Shown here piece by piece: positions 1-8,881 of a stretch of DNA of 64,000 nt. A program made the translations under genes and the position numbers. This DNA comes from CBDAUN01 sp965200645 (GTDB taxonomy: Bacteria; Pseudomonadota; Gammaproteobacteria; Arenicellales; JAJDZL01). The notes beneath the pieces were generated by a model. That model saw only the letters and a program-made list of their open reading frames with translations. It searched no databases and was not told the origin of the DNA. The stretch spans positions 496,001 through 560,000 of the forward strand of contig CBDAUN010000003.1 in the NCBI GenBank assembly GCA_965200645.1, written 5' to 3'. Position 1 is the first letter of the stretch; the number at the start of each line of letters is the position of its first letter.

Positions 1-1010
1 AAGAAATTTGCTGCTTGCTCAGGCTTAAGACCTTGAGTAGTCAGTCTGTTTATCCAATACTGATATACAAGCGACTGCGGCGGGTCAAATTTGTTTGCTT
101 CGACCAGATGACCAAAAATTTTCAATTCAAGATAGTTCCTCATCAATTTCTTGGATTCCCTTTCAATCTTTAGTCGAATGAGTTCATTTAATCTTTCGTC
201 ATTGTTACTCTCGGCACCAAGCATAGCCAAACACTGCTCATCCAACTGATCCGGTTGTGCCTCCTCTACCTGATTAACCACAACCTGAAAAATATGACTC
301 TCTGCAGATTCGATTGCTTCGTCTTCAGTCGGTTCTGAATCTTGACTTTCCTCACTTGCTGATTTACTTTCTATGGTAACTGTGGTGGTATCGCCAGCTT
401 TCAGACCCACAATCTGCTCATCAACAACTGCTTGATTGTCGCCGCGTCCGATTACAAATTGTGCCGGCTTTGTTTCTTGTGAATCATTGTCCGTTCCAGT
501 TGCAGTAATATCAGCTGAAATGCGGTCGCCAATTTGTGCTGGCCTGTCCGCAACTTTCCAAGCATGTTGCGCATCGAGCAAGATCGCGTGTTCATCTTCA
601 ACATCTTGATTTGTAATGTTCACTACTGGATTGAAGATGTCAGCACCTTTGATATCGGTTACTTCAACATTGGGCAAGACATCAAATTCAAAGATAAACT
701 CATGGTCTCTTGCATCGGTCTGCCGATAGTTCTGCATCTCAGGCTGAGATATTGGAGTATCAGAACTGTTTTGAAATGCGTTAGTAGTTGATTGATGCAG
801 AATTTCCTGCATTACTTCCTGTTGGACGCTGGGTCTAAAGCGAGCCTCAATGAGCTTTTGCGGAACCTTACCTTTTCGAAATCCTGGCAGACTAGTGGAT
901 CTTGTCAATTCGCGCAATTTGACTGTTACCTGGTCGTCAATATCGCTAGCTGGAATAGTGACAGTCATACGACGAGAGGACGCCGTCACTTCAACAATTT
1001 CAACAGTCAT
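1..1010 (-). CDS. tig: Trigger factor, 3' part outside window
   Basis: Ribosome-associated chaperone and peptidyl-prolyl isomerase that meets nascent chains at the exit tunnel. Reading down from the ATG at 1010-1008, the frame stays open to the window edge (about 336 codons), so the C-terminal chaperone arm is incomplete. The family signature GFRKGKVP lies at residues 43-50, exactly as in E. coli, and marks the ribosome-docking loop. The PPIase domain follows, then a helical segment rich in charged residues. An acidic Ser/Glu-rich stretch (SASEESQDSEP and onward, about residues 220-240) interrupts the PPIase region and looks like an insertion. No clear Shine-Dalgarno sequence is seen. tRNA-Leu lies just upstream on the same strand, a common gammaproteobacterial arrangement; clpP would be expected beyond the edge. 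Confidence 0.95.
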   Translation of the reverse strand, partial: MTVEIVEVTASSRRMTVTIPASDIDDQVTVKLRELTRSTSLPGFRKGKVPQKLIEARFRPSVQQEVMQEILHQSTTNAFQNSSDTPISQPEMQNYRQTDARDHEFIFEFDVLPNVEVTDIKGADIFNPVVNITNQDVEDEHAILLDAQHAWKVADRPAQIGDRISADITATGTDNDSQETKPAQFVIGRGDNQAVVDEQIVGLKAGDTTTVTIESKSASEESQDSEPTEDEAIESAESHIFQVVVNQVEEAQPDQLDEQCLAMLGAESNNDERLNELIRLKIERESKKLMRNYLELKIFGHLVEANKFDPPQSLVYQYWINRLTTQGLKPEQAANF

Positions 1011-1041
1011 GCGGCAGCATTCTTATTCAAATCTAAAGAGT

Positions 1042-1127
1042 TGGTGCGAAAGGGGAGACTCGAACTCCCACGGGTTACCCCACTGGTACCTAAAACCAGC
1101 GCGTCTGCCAAATTCCGCCACTCTCGC
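1042..1127 (-). tRNA. tRNA-Leu (anticodon UAG)
   Basis: A full class II tRNA cloverleaf with a seven-base acceptor stem (GCGAGAG with CTTTCGC, one G-U pair), anticodon stem CTGGT/ACCAG, loop TTTAGGT giving anticodon UAG, a long variable arm closed by GGGTAACCC-like pairing, a T arm with GTTCGAGTC, and an encoded 3' ACCA. It lies 31 bases upstream of tig on the same strand and is probably co-transcribed with it. Confidence 0.97.
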
Positions 1128-1541
1128 CCATATTTTTGAAACTCGTACAAATCGTATGCTTCTAATTTAGCAATGCCCGACTACGAATGCATCGGGCGTA
1201 TGGAACTCGTTATCATTTCTGATGTTTTATACAGTTGATAACGCTTTGTGATAGAAAGGAATTATACACGGACCCACCAAACTAGAAAATCAAAATTACA
1301 CTACTTGCCTGCCAGTTGACAAACTAACAGACCAAAAATTTATCTCCTTTTGACCTTCAAGACAACTCAAAAATTTCAGACAAGTTCGCCTTTGTCTGTA
1401 CAATTTTTAAATATTAAGAAAGCGGGTGTCTGCAAGCCCATTGCGACTTCGACAAACGCACTTTTTTTGGCAATTGCATTCTATCTAAAAACTAACTGTC
1501 TGGATTATTTAATTTCAAACTTAATAAGTGAACCTATCTAA
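1128..1541. other. Intergenic region between tRNA-Leu/tig and HAD gene
   Basis: No convincing gene is seen; the short frame running into the HAD start has no family resemblance. The region must hold the promoter for tRNA-Leu/tig and that of the divergent HAD gene. One inverted repeat (GCCCGA, 11-base loop, TCGGGC) spans 1175-1197 and has no T-run on either strand, so it is not an obvious terminator. Confidence 0.5.
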
Positions 1542-2267
1542 ATGAAAATCAAAGATTTTACAACTTTGACCTTCGATTGCTACGGCACTCTGATCGACTG
1601 GGAATCTGGCATCTACAATGCACTAAAGCATGCAGTCGACATGGAAGACCCCAATCCTACCAAAGATGAAGTGTTACTTCGGTACGCAAAAGTTGAAGCT
1701 AAAGTAGAGCATGAACAACCCAACCTCAAATACACGCATTTACTTCGCGAAGTTCATCGAAGGTTTACCGAGGACTACAACATTTCTGCTACTGAGGATG
1801 ATCATGAGCGGTTTGGCGACTCTATTCGTGATTGGCCCGCCTTTGCTGATTCAGTAGAATCATTGAATTACTTAAAGCAACACTTCAAACTAGTCATTCT
1901 ATCGAATGTTGACAACATAGGTTTCTCATACAGTAACAACCACTTGCAAGTTGAATTTGATGCAATCTTTACAGCAGAAGACATCGGCTCATATAAGCCG
2001 CAACTCAATAATTTTGACTACATGCTCGACCATTTAGCTGAAATGGGTGTGGAAAAAACCAATATTCTGCACACGGCACAAAGCCTATATCACGACATGG
2101 TGCCTGCAACACAAGTTGGGCTGACTCGCTGTTGGATAGACCGACGTAGTGGACAACAAGGTTCGGGAGCAACCCCAAGGGTCGAAGAGCCGGTCGAAGT
2201 TCACTTTAGGTTTGAATCCCTTGCAGCAATGGTTGAAGCACACAAGGAGGAACTTCAAAATTCTTAG
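1542..2267 (+). CDS. HAD-superfamily hydrolase, haloacid dehalogenase type II family
   Basis: A 241-aa soluble hydrolase of the HAD fold. Motif I FDCYGTLIDW (residues 10-19) supplies the nucleophilic Asp and is typical of the type II 2-haloacid dehalogenase group. Motif II is the Ser of ILSNVDN (about residue 120), and the Lys of SYKP (about 150) fills the third motif. The fourth-motif acidic pair is less clear, being replaced by HTAQSLYHDM. The family includes true haloacid dehalogenases and many phosphatases of unknown substrate; the sequence does not decide which. It is convergent with the amine-catabolism operon and ends 5 bases from its last gene. Confidence 0.8.
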   Translation: MKIKDFTTLTFDCYGTLIDWESGIYNALKHAVDMEDPNPTKDEVLLRYAKVEAKVEHEQPNLKYTHLLREVHRRFTEDYNISATEDDHERFGDSIRDWPAFADSVESLNYLKQHFKLVILSNVDNIGFSYSNNHLQVEFDAIFTAEDIGSYKPQLNNFDYMLDHLAEMGVEKTNILHTAQSLYHDMVPATQVGLTRCWIDRRSGQQGSGATPRVEEPVEVHFRFESLAAMVEAHKEELQNS

Positions 2268-2272
2268 TCAAC

Positions 2273-4336
2273 CTATTGTATTAGTGGGTATTCTCTCTTA
2301 AAGGGTGCCAGAATCAAGTCGTCTGGTTCTTCGCCTAGTTGACGGGCCCAATGATGGCCCGAATGGACCGCAGCTGCAATGGTACCAGCCACTAAGCAGT
2401 CCCCTATCTTACTGATTGACTTAATACCGGCATCGGTAAGTTCTTCGCTACAGGAATCCAAATGGTTGTAAAGCTCGTCTTGAGAATCTCTGGAAGTCAC
2501 TAGTACGATGTGGTCAAGTTCCATGCTACTGCGCTGGCCGGTGAATACACACTCCATCTCAATCTCATGCAATCCAATTGTGGTGAGAGTTTTATTAGTG
2601 CATATTTCCACTCCAATTTGAATCAAACGGGCTTGAATTCGGGTTTGCTCTAAAGTGTTATGGGTCCAGTGTGAAACATCAGCAGCGGGTGTTATCAAGG
2701 TAACTTCTGTCCCACTCCTAGCAATCACTTCTGCAATCAATCCGCCCATATAAAAGTGATCGTCATCGTAGATTACGACTTTTCCTTGTGGGACATTGCC
2801 ATCCATAATGTCATCTGGAGTCAGTACCATATTCACTGCTGAGCTATCTATAACCGTGTCATCCGAGCGACCGATACCATCTGAATTCCAACGTGCGCCA
2901 GTTGCGATTACCACTTTAGTTGCTCCAAATTGCAATACGTCATCTCGACCCATCTCACTTGCCAGATAGGTTTCAACGTTTGTGAGTTTGGTTATTTGTT
3001 GCAGTCTGTAGTCTCTAACTCGACTCCATGCCGATAGTCCTGGCAGCTTACATTCTCTACTTACTCTTCCACCAAACTCTGTAGCGCGCTCAGATAGCGT
3101 AACTTCATAACCTCGCTTACCCAGTGTAGTAGCACATTCCAACCCGGCTGGTCCGCCACCTATAATCAGAATTGATTCCTTGCTCTTTGAAGGTGGAACA
3201 ATTTCGGGATGCCAATTTCGACGCCACTCTTCACCCACGGTTGGATTTTGAGTGCACCGCATTGGCGTCATCGTAAAGTCCCCAGTGACACAAATATTGC
3301 AACCAATGCATTCACGAATGTCTTCCAGTCTGCCTTCTTGAATTTTCTTCGGTAAAAATGGGTCGGCAATGGAAGGTCTGGCTGCACCAATTATGTCCAG
3401 TACGCCACCTCGAATTTGCGACACCATTGAATCCGGCGAGGTGAATCGGCCTACTCCAACTACAGGTTTAGTTGTCAGTTGCTTTATTGACTTAATGTAT
3501 TGCTGTTGGAATCCCTCTTCCTTAAACCGCGAAGTAGCTGAATCGTCCTCCCACCGACTTAAATTGACATCCCACAAGTCCGGCAGTTCTGCAAGTGCAC
3601 CAATAGCATCGATGCTTTCCTGATGAACTTCAATGTGATCAGCCGCCCACGCTTCATCCACTGAAATACGCACAGCTATGGCACAGGTATCACCCACTGC
3701 ATCTTTTGTGTCTTCAATGATTTCTCGCAGAAGTCTCATCCGATTTTCGAATGTCCCACCGTATTCGTCAGTACGGCGGTTATATTTTTTGGACAGAAAG
3801 TGGGCTGGCAAGGTCAACCCATGACCTGAGTACACGTAAATGATGTCGAACCCTGCCCTCCTGGCTCGTAGAGCGGCATCACGATAGATTTGTCTTACAT
3901 CCCATATGTCCTGCTTGGTCATACCACGAGCCTGAACCGGAATGTATCCTGGAGTAGGACCAGAAGATGGTCCCAGTGTTATTGACCGGCTGTATAGATT
4001 TGGTGCTTCGATGCCGTTATGAGCCAGTTCAATCGCTGCAAGAGCGCCATGAGCATGCACAGCATCCACCATCTTTGCGTGATTCGGTATATCTGAATCG
4101 TCCCACAACCGTTGTTCGTTGTAAGGAGACACATCCGAAGTGTGATGAATTTCACACTCTTCAGTGGAAACCACACCCCAACCACCTTCTGCCTTGGCGG
4201 CTCTCATTGCTGCAGCAGTTTGCGGTTTCACATACCCCATGCCACTACAATGGGGCACCTGGTAAAAACGATTACGAGTGGTTACTGGGCCTAGTTGAAC
4301 TGGTTCAAAAAGTATGTCGTAACGGGAATCACCCAT
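2273..4336 (-). CDS. Trimethylamine/dimethylamine dehydrogenase-family iron-sulfur flavoprotein
   Basis: A 687-aa flavoprotein of the TMADH/DMADH/histamine-dehydrogenase family, which oxidatively removes an amine and passes electrons to ETF. It has an N-terminal old-yellow-enzyme barrel with the FMN-binding cysteine at Cys30 (NRFYQVPHC), then a 4Fe-4S site C-x2-C-x2-C-x11-C (from CIGCNIC), then two Rossmann-type domains (IIGGGPAG). Length and domain order match the family. The residue equal to TMADH Tyr60 is Glu60 (STEECE), and the aromatic cage around the substrate is only partly kept, so trimethylamine is unlikely to be the substrate. It is the last gene of the operon hpaB-like/ridA/aminotransferase/this gene. 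The exact amine is unknown. Confidence 0.88.
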   Translation of the reverse strand: MGDSRYDILFEPVQLGPVTTRNRFYQVPHCSGMGYVKPQTAAAMRAAKAEGGWGVVSTEECEIHHTSDVSPYNEQRLWDDSDIPNHAKMVDAVHAHGALAAIELAHNGIEAPNLYSRSITLGPSSGPTPGYIPVQARGMTKQDIWDVRQIYRDAALRARRAGFDIIYVYSGHGLTLPAHFLSKKYNRRTDEYGGTFENRMRLLREIIEDTKDAVGDTCAIAVRISVDEAWAADHIEVHQESIDAIGALAELPDLWDVNLSRWEDDSATSRFKEEGFQQQYIKSIKQLTTKPVVGVGRFTSPDSMVSQIRGGVLDIIGAARPSIADPFLPKKIQEGRLEDIRECIGCNICVTGDFTMTPMRCTQNPTVGEEWRRNWHPEIVPPSKSKESILIIGGGPAGLECATTLGKRGYEVTLSERATEFGGRVSRECKLPGLSAWSRVRDYRLQQITKLTNVETYLASEMGRDDVLQFGATKVVIATGARWNSDGIGRSDDTVIDSSAVNMVLTPDDIMDGNVPQGKVVIYDDDHFYMGGLIAEVIARSGTEVTLITPAADVSHWTHNTLEQTRIQARLIQIGVEICTNKTLTTIGLHEIEMECVFTGQRSSMELDHIVLVTSRDSQDELYNHLDSCSEELTDAGIKSISKIGDCLVAGTIAAAVHSGHHWARQLGEEPDDLILAPFKREYPLIQ

Positions 4337-4401
4337 TGCTCATTGGTGTTATTGAACTGTGAATTCTATCTTTTTCAAAATTACATCCATGATTGCTGAA
4401 A

Positions 4402-5796
4402 CTATCCGTTCCACAGCCCTTCCTTGGCCAAATCGCTCATTGTGGATTCGATACCTTTGTGCAATGTGTCGACCATGTCATCGATTTCTTCATGCGTAAG
4501 TGTAAGCGGAGGTGACATGACATTTAGGTGAGCTATCGGCCGAATGATCAATCCCATTTCCTGACAATGTGCGGCTATTCGGTCACCTACCCTAACATCG
4601 TCTGCCAATAACTCCTTAGTTTCCTGATTGGCAACGTTTTCAATACACATCATGAAGCACTTGCCACGCACGTCACCGACGATTGGTAGATCTCGAAGTT
4701 TATTCAGTTGCTCTTCAAAATATGGACCCACCTTGCGAACATGCTCACAAATACCTTCGCGCTCAATGATTTCTATGTTCTTTAGTCCAGCTGCGCAGCA
4801 CACGGGATGACCGGAATAAGTGAACCCGTGAGTAAACAAAGACCCATCCTCGGACGGGCTACTGAGAACTTCGTAAATCTCATCGGAAATCATCGTCGCT
4901 GAAAGTGGCAGGTAGCCAGACGATATGCCCTTTGCACAAGTAATCATGTCTGGCACTAGATCAAATACGGGTTCCGATGCCAACATATGACCTAATCTTC
5001 CAAAACCTGTTACCACTTCATCCGAAATATAAATGACATCGTAACGCTCACAAACTTCCTTGGTGCGCTTGTGATAGCCCGGTGGTGGGACAATTACGCC
5101 ACCGGCTCCCATAATTGGCTCTGCAATAAAGGCTGCAACATTGTCTTCGCCAAGATTCTTGATCTTTTCCTCTAACTCATTGACGAGAAAGTCACAAAAT
5201 TCATCGATCAACATGTTTTCCGGCATGCGATAGGGGTTTGGATTGGATACGTAGTGTACCAATCCTGGTGCTAAATCAAATCCAGTGTGGTCAGCTTCAA
5301 CACCGGTTAGTGTCATCGCAAGATAGGTACTGCCATGGTAAGCATCAGTTCGGGAAATAATCTGTTTCTTGTTTGGCTTACCCAGTCGATTGAAATAGTA
5401 GTGAATGATTCTGATCGCTGTATCGTTTGCCATAGAGCCGCCAGTTCCATAGAAAACATGATTCAATGGACCTGGTGCAATTTCAGCGAGTTTCGCTGCA
5501 AGTTCTGCAGACGGCGGAGTAGTTAGATGATTGAAAGAAGAGTAATAAGGTATGGCTCGAATCTGATCGGCTATCGCCGTTGCCATTTCTTCCGATCCGT
5601 AACCGATATTGACACACCACAGCCCTCCAATACCATCAAGATAGCGCTTGCCATCGCTATCAAAAACGTATGAACCATCAGCTTCAGCGACCACTAAGGA
5701 TCCTTCATCATGAAAGACCGAAAAATCAGTCCATGGATGAATGTAGTGATCTCGGTCCTTTTCCCAAAGATCCTGAGTGTCGTATTGCCTCTTCAT
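4402..5796 (-). CDS. Class III (omega) aminotransferase
   Basis: A 464-aa PLP enzyme that moves an amino group, usually to pyruvate, from an omega-amino acid, diamine or amine. Fold-type I class III marks are present: GTGGSMAND for phosphate binding, FIAEPIMGAGG, ISDEVVTGFGR (the Asp that binds the pyridine nitrogen), and the PLP lysine in CAKGISSGYLP. It most resembles the putrescine/beta-alanine:pyruvate group (SpuC-like), but substrate cannot be read from sequence. The start is supported by GAGGAAAG seven bases before ATG. It sits between ridA and the amine dehydrogenase with gaps of 26 and 65 bases, consistent with one operon. Confidence 0.9.
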   Translation of the reverse strand: MKRQYDTQDLWEKDRDHYIHPWTDFSVFHDEGSLVVAEADGSYVFDSDGKRYLDGIGGLWCVNIGYGSEEMATAIADQIRAIPYYSSFNHLTTPPSAELAAKLAEIAPGPLNHVFYGTGGSMANDTAIRIIHYYFNRLGKPNKKQIISRTDAYHGSTYLAMTLTGVEADHTGFDLAPGLVHYVSNPNPYRMPENMLIDEFCDFLVNELEEKIKNLGEDNVAAFIAEPIMGAGGVIVPPPGYHKRTKEVCERYDVIYISDEVVTGFGRLGHMLASEPVFDLVPDMITCAKGISSGYLPLSATMISDEIYEVLSSPSEDGSLFTHGFTYSGHPVCCAAGLKNIEIIEREGICEHVRKVGPYFEEQLNKLRDLPIVGDVRGKCFMMCIENVANQETKELLADDVRVGDRIAAHCQEMGLIIRPIAHLNVMSPPLTLTHEEIDDMVDTLHKGIESTMSDLAKEGLWNG

Positions 5797-5822
5797 CTTA
5801 CTTTCCTCAGTGCAGTGTTGTC

Positions 5823-6239
5823 CTAATTGTTGTCTTGGATAACCGCTATCACATCAATTTCCATTACCCATTCTGGTCTTGCAAGTCCCTGAATAATCAC
5901 CCCCGTCGACACCGGATACACTCCCTTCAGCCACCTGCCGATGGTCTGATAAACCGCTTCACGGTAGGCTCGGTCTGTGATGTAGACGGTGATTTTACAA
6001 ATGTCCCGAAGCGTCGCTCCTGCTTCTGTAAGCAGTTGTTCAACATTGCGCATTGCTTGATCTGCTTGGGCCGCAGGGTCGCCTACTCCCACCACGTTAC
6101 CATCAAAGTCACTGCCAACCTGACCTCTCAAAAAAACTAGATTGCCGGCCTTGACGACCTGGCACAAATCATTATCGAGAACCTGGTCCTGATAAGTGTC
6201 CTTGGTATTGAATTTTCGAAGTCTTATATGTTCAGACAA
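5823..6239 (-). CDS. RidA-family protein (enamine/imine deaminase)
   Basis: A 138-aa protein of the RidA/YjgF family, small trimers that hydrolyse reactive enamines and imines made by PLP enzymes. Visible marks are KFNTKDTY near the start, VFLRGQVG, a central RNVEQLL helix, and the C-terminal ARPEWVMEIDVIAV containing the Glu of the ligand site. The start chosen is TTG at 6239-6237, because AGGAGA sits six bases before it and family members begin at this point; a longer frame reading into the monooxygenase is a shadow. It begins four bases after the upstream stop codon, so translation is likely coupled. It probably clears an imine made in this pathway. Confidence 0.87.
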   Translation of the reverse strand: MSEHIRLRKFNTKDTYQDQVLDNDLCQVVKAGNLVFLRGQVGSDFDGNVVGVGDPAAQADQAMRNVEQLLTEAGATLRDICKITVYITDRAYREAVYQTIGRWLKGVYPVSTGVIIQGLARPEWVMEIDVIAVIQDNN

Positions 6240-6243
6240 GAGT

Positions 6244-7701
6244 CTATCTCCTGTTAGTAGTAATTTGTTCAGACAGTCCAGCAGATTTTTTGACAAACTG
6301 TAATGCATCAGTTGGGTCGTAGTTCATGTAGACCGCATTCAAATGGGCAAATGGTGGTGACTGCGCAAACAACTGGAATGTCAGCCTGTGGGACGCATAG
6401 TCGGAATTGACTAAATCACGCGCGAATGCCAGTAATTTTCGGCGGTCAGCATGTTGCCATTCTTCATTAATTGAATAGTACTTTTCCAACCACTGTTGTG
6501 AACCGTCTGCTTGAAAACTCTTCAAATCTGGGGTAATACAGATTTGCCCACCGCACAATTCTCTGGTAATGTGCATCATATGAGGCAACTGTGTGCAGGC
6601 TAGCACCCGACCCGTATAAAGAAGAGCCTGATTAGGCATAAGTAACCCTTTTGGGCTTCGCTGTGCGCTGGCAATTGCTGCAGTAAGATGTGCGTTAATG
6701 CCTTCTTTGTAACAAATTAACTGTGCTATTTTTTCCCTCACCGCCTGCTGCTTATCTAAACCGGTCTGGCGAACGTTGAAGAGCGCCGCACCAATCAACA
6801 TTTCAGCATATTTTTCGATTCTTTGTACAAATGCAAAAGCACTGTATCGATGCAGTGTGGCACGAATATGAGTAGCTGCTCTAGTATGCTGGTAGAAAAG
6901 CACATCTTCCCAAGGAATCAATACGTTATCAAACACAATTAAAGTATCGATTTCATCGAATCTATTTGACAAGGGATAGTCTAATTCAGGTGCACGATTC
7001 CGAAATCCATTACGGCAAATATGAGTGATGCCATCCGCATTCATCCGTGCAATTACGCCGACAGCATAGTCCGACAACTTTTGGTCACCCCAATTCGCAA
7101 TTGTTGGTTTTACAAAGGCTTGATCAGCATAAGCTGAAGCAGTTTCATACTTTGCGCCTCTGATGATGATTCCGGCATCTGTTTCCTTTACGACATGCAA
7201 CAGCATGTCGGGGTCCTGTTCTTGGGGAGGTTTAGAGCGATCACCCTTGGGATCGGTGTTTGCGGAAACGTGAAATACATCATTGCGAATTACGTTATCG
7301 ATATGATTTTTGATGTTCTCGGCAAATCTTGGATCGATCTCTGCCAGTACATCGCTTCCATCATATAAAGACCACATTTCGCCAACAGTCTCATCTCCAA
7401 CTCTAGTGACTACACCGCCAATATCATTGAGCACCGTATCAACCGCGGTTCGTCTGTGACGCCAATCCTTCTTTTTGAAAGGCATTTTCAGCAGTACTGA
7501 ACTCGTCTCCTGATTGTCATCAATATAGGTAAGTAAATCAGTGGTTTGCTCTTCATGCTGCATATCGAAGATTCTCGCTCGAATGTCAACAATCGGTACA
7601 AATGCAGGGTGTGTTGTGACATCTTTGACTCGCTCACCGTCCATGAATACAACACGACCATCGCGCAGCGAGTCTCGATATTGTTCTCCTGTTCTCAACA
7701 T
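6244..7701 (-). CDS. HpaB-family FAD-dependent monooxygenase (4-hydroxyphenylacetate 3-hydroxylase type)
   Basis: A 485-aa protein of the HpaB/PvcC/4-hydroxybutyryl-CoA dehydratase superfamily: acyl-CoA-dehydrogenase-like helical fold, usually using FADH2 from a partner reductase. The N-terminus MLRTGEQYRDSL and GERVKDVTTHPAF are typical of HpaB, and the C-terminal helical region includes DRRKLLAFARDLV. The iron-sulfur ligands of the dehydratase branch are not evident, so monooxygenase is preferred. A longer frame from TTG at 7749 overlaps a terminator-like hairpin; ATG 7701 fits the family start, with GGAGAAGAG about 14 bases upstream. No reductase partner (HpaC) is seen nearby. First gene of the amine operon; substrate unknown. 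Confidence 0.82.
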   Translation of the reverse strand: MLRTGEQYRDSLRDGRVVFMDGERVKDVTTHPAFVPIVDIRARIFDMQHEEQTTDLLTYIDDNQETSSVLLKMPFKKKDWRHRRTAVDTVLNDIGGVVTRVGDETVGEMWSLYDGSDVLAEIDPRFAENIKNHIDNVIRNDVFHVSANTDPKGDRSKPPQEQDPDMLLHVVKETDAGIIIRGAKYETASAYADQAFVKPTIANWGDQKLSDYAVGVIARMNADGITHICRNGFRNRAPELDYPLSNRFDEIDTLIVFDNVLIPWEDVLFYQHTRAATHIRATLHRYSAFAFVQRIEKYAEMLIGAALFNVRQTGLDKQQAVREKIAQLICYKEGINAHLTAAIASAQRSPKGLLMPNQALLYTGRVLACTQLPHMMHITRELCGGQICITPDLKSFQADGSQQWLEKYYSINEEWQHADRRKLLAFARDLVNSDYASHRLTFQLFAQSPPFAHLNAVYMNYDPTDALQFVKKSAGLSEQITTNRR

Positions 7702-7747
7702 AGTTTTTGAATGCTCTTCTCCGTCATTACAGTGAAATCTAATCCAC

Positions 7748-7768
7748 AAAAAAAGGACAACAATGTCC
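7748..7768 (-). terminator. Hairpin with seven-T tail
   Basis: On the minus strand GGACA-TTGT-TGTCC is followed directly by TTTTTTT. It lies downstream of the VWA operon (stop at 7931) and only 47 bases above the hpaB-like start. It may be the end of the VWA operon or an attenuator ahead of the amine operon. The stem is only five pairs, so strength is uncertain. Confidence 0.55.
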
Positions 7769-7930
7769 GATAACTTTCAAGCAGTTCAATCCAAGACTGT
7801 AAAATTCAATTTTCTGAATTTACGTCTACAGTGGTTGACTCTTCATGCACAGATTTTAACAGTTTGGTATCAGAATCTGAGAGTTTATAGTAACTTTTGT
7901 GAACCGAAGTAACTCTGGTTTATAAGTAAT

Positions 7931-8881
7931 CTACTTGAAGGGTAATGCCAAAAATGTTCCTTGGTTGTTTTCGGCAATTGCTCTCATCAATGTGCCATAC
8001 CGAACGCTGTTGCCTTTATATGAAATAAACCCTACTGCGTGAACCCGTGCTCGCGCATCTGGATTGGTTCTGCCTCTGTTCAGTCTGTCCAATGTGTCTA
8101 GAACTTTCTGATAGGACCTGCCAGTAAAATCGTCGCCGAGAATATAAATAGACGTTTTATCCAGATATTCCTTATAGGACCTCAAAGCCACTTCAAGTCC
8201 TTCAGCAGGACTACTGGTGGAAATTGAAACCCAATAATCCAATGCCTCTCGCACATACTGACGACTTGTAGGGCTATCGGTCAACCACGCCCTCTTGGTA
8301 CCCTTCATCAGATAATTTCCATTGTCATTCAAAACCTGAAAACCCTTAACCTCTGGATGAATCGCAAGAATTCGACTCATGACATCGACTACGTGATACC
8401 AAATCTCCATCATGCTGCCGGAGTTATCCACTATGAATATGACATACTCTCGTTCGACTGGAATTCCTCCCACCTCGGGACTTCGAATTTTTGGGGAATT
8501 CGAAGCCTGAATAGTAGCTCTTTGCAATTCTTCTTTAATTTTTTCCAAGCCCCTATTCGACTGATTCAATTCTTCCAAAGTTTGCTCTGCAGATACTATT
8601 GAATACTCCAAATCTTCAACGGAGATTGAAGCTTGTGAGTTCGACTCAGGTATGCTTTGTTCGACTGAAGTAAGATTCTCCCAAGACTCCTGTAAATCAG
8701 CCAGCGATTCGATCGTCTCCTGAATCATCTCGGATAGATTGAAAGCCTCTTCGCCAGGTCTTTCAATCAAGGGTAACGGCTTGGTCACCAATAGAAGTAA
8801 TAGTATTGCTCCAAAACCGCAAGTAATAATATCCAAGAAAGCCAAACTGAATACTTCGTAACCACTTCTTTTTTTAATCAT
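7931..8881 (-). CDS. VWA-domain protein with ExbD/MotB-like N-terminal membrane helix
   Basis: A 316-aa inner-membrane protein. Residues about 12-33 form one hydrophobic helix opening with LAFLDIITCGFG; the Asp (D17) just inside the helix is placed like the proton-carrying Asp of ExbD/TolR/MotB. A coiled-coil linker (about 45-125) leads to a C-terminal von Willebrand A domain with the metal-ion site DNSGS (from D152). The start is the ATG at 8881, which overlaps the upstream TGA by four bases (ATGA); a TTG two codons earlier is rejected. Last gene of the operon and a paralogue in layout of the gene before it. The two presumably work with the ExbB-like channel. Molecular role unknown. Confidence 0.8.
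   Translation of the reverse strand: MIKKRSGYEVFSLAFLDIITCGFGAILLLLLVTKPLPLIERPGEEAFNLSEMIQETIESLADLQESWENLTSVEQSIPESNSQASISVEDLEYSIVSAEQTLEELNQSNRGLEKIKEELQRATIQASNSPKIRSPEVGGIPVEREYVIFIVDNSGSMMEIWYHVVDVMSRILAIHPEVKGFQVLNDNGNYLMKGTKRAWLTDSPTSRQYVREALDYWVSISTSSPAEGLEVALRSYKEYLDKTSIYILGDDFTGRSYQKVLDTLDRLNRGRTNPDARARVHAVGFISYKGNSVRYGTLMRAIAENNQGTFLALPFK

Noticed and set aside
534..1170. Plus-strand open frames opposite tig and across tRNA-Leu
   Set aside because: They lie antisense to trigger factor and run through the tRNA; no family features and no ribosome sites.
1350..1541. 63-codon plus-strand frame ending just before the HAD gene
   Set aside because: No start signal and a composition typical of AT-rich noncoding sequence; its stop codon is next to the HAD ATG by chance.
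2273..4336. Trimethylamine dehydrogenase (tmd) by name
   Set aside because: Cys30 and the 4Fe-4S ligands fit, but the substrate-cage residue 60 is Glu and other aromatic residues differ.
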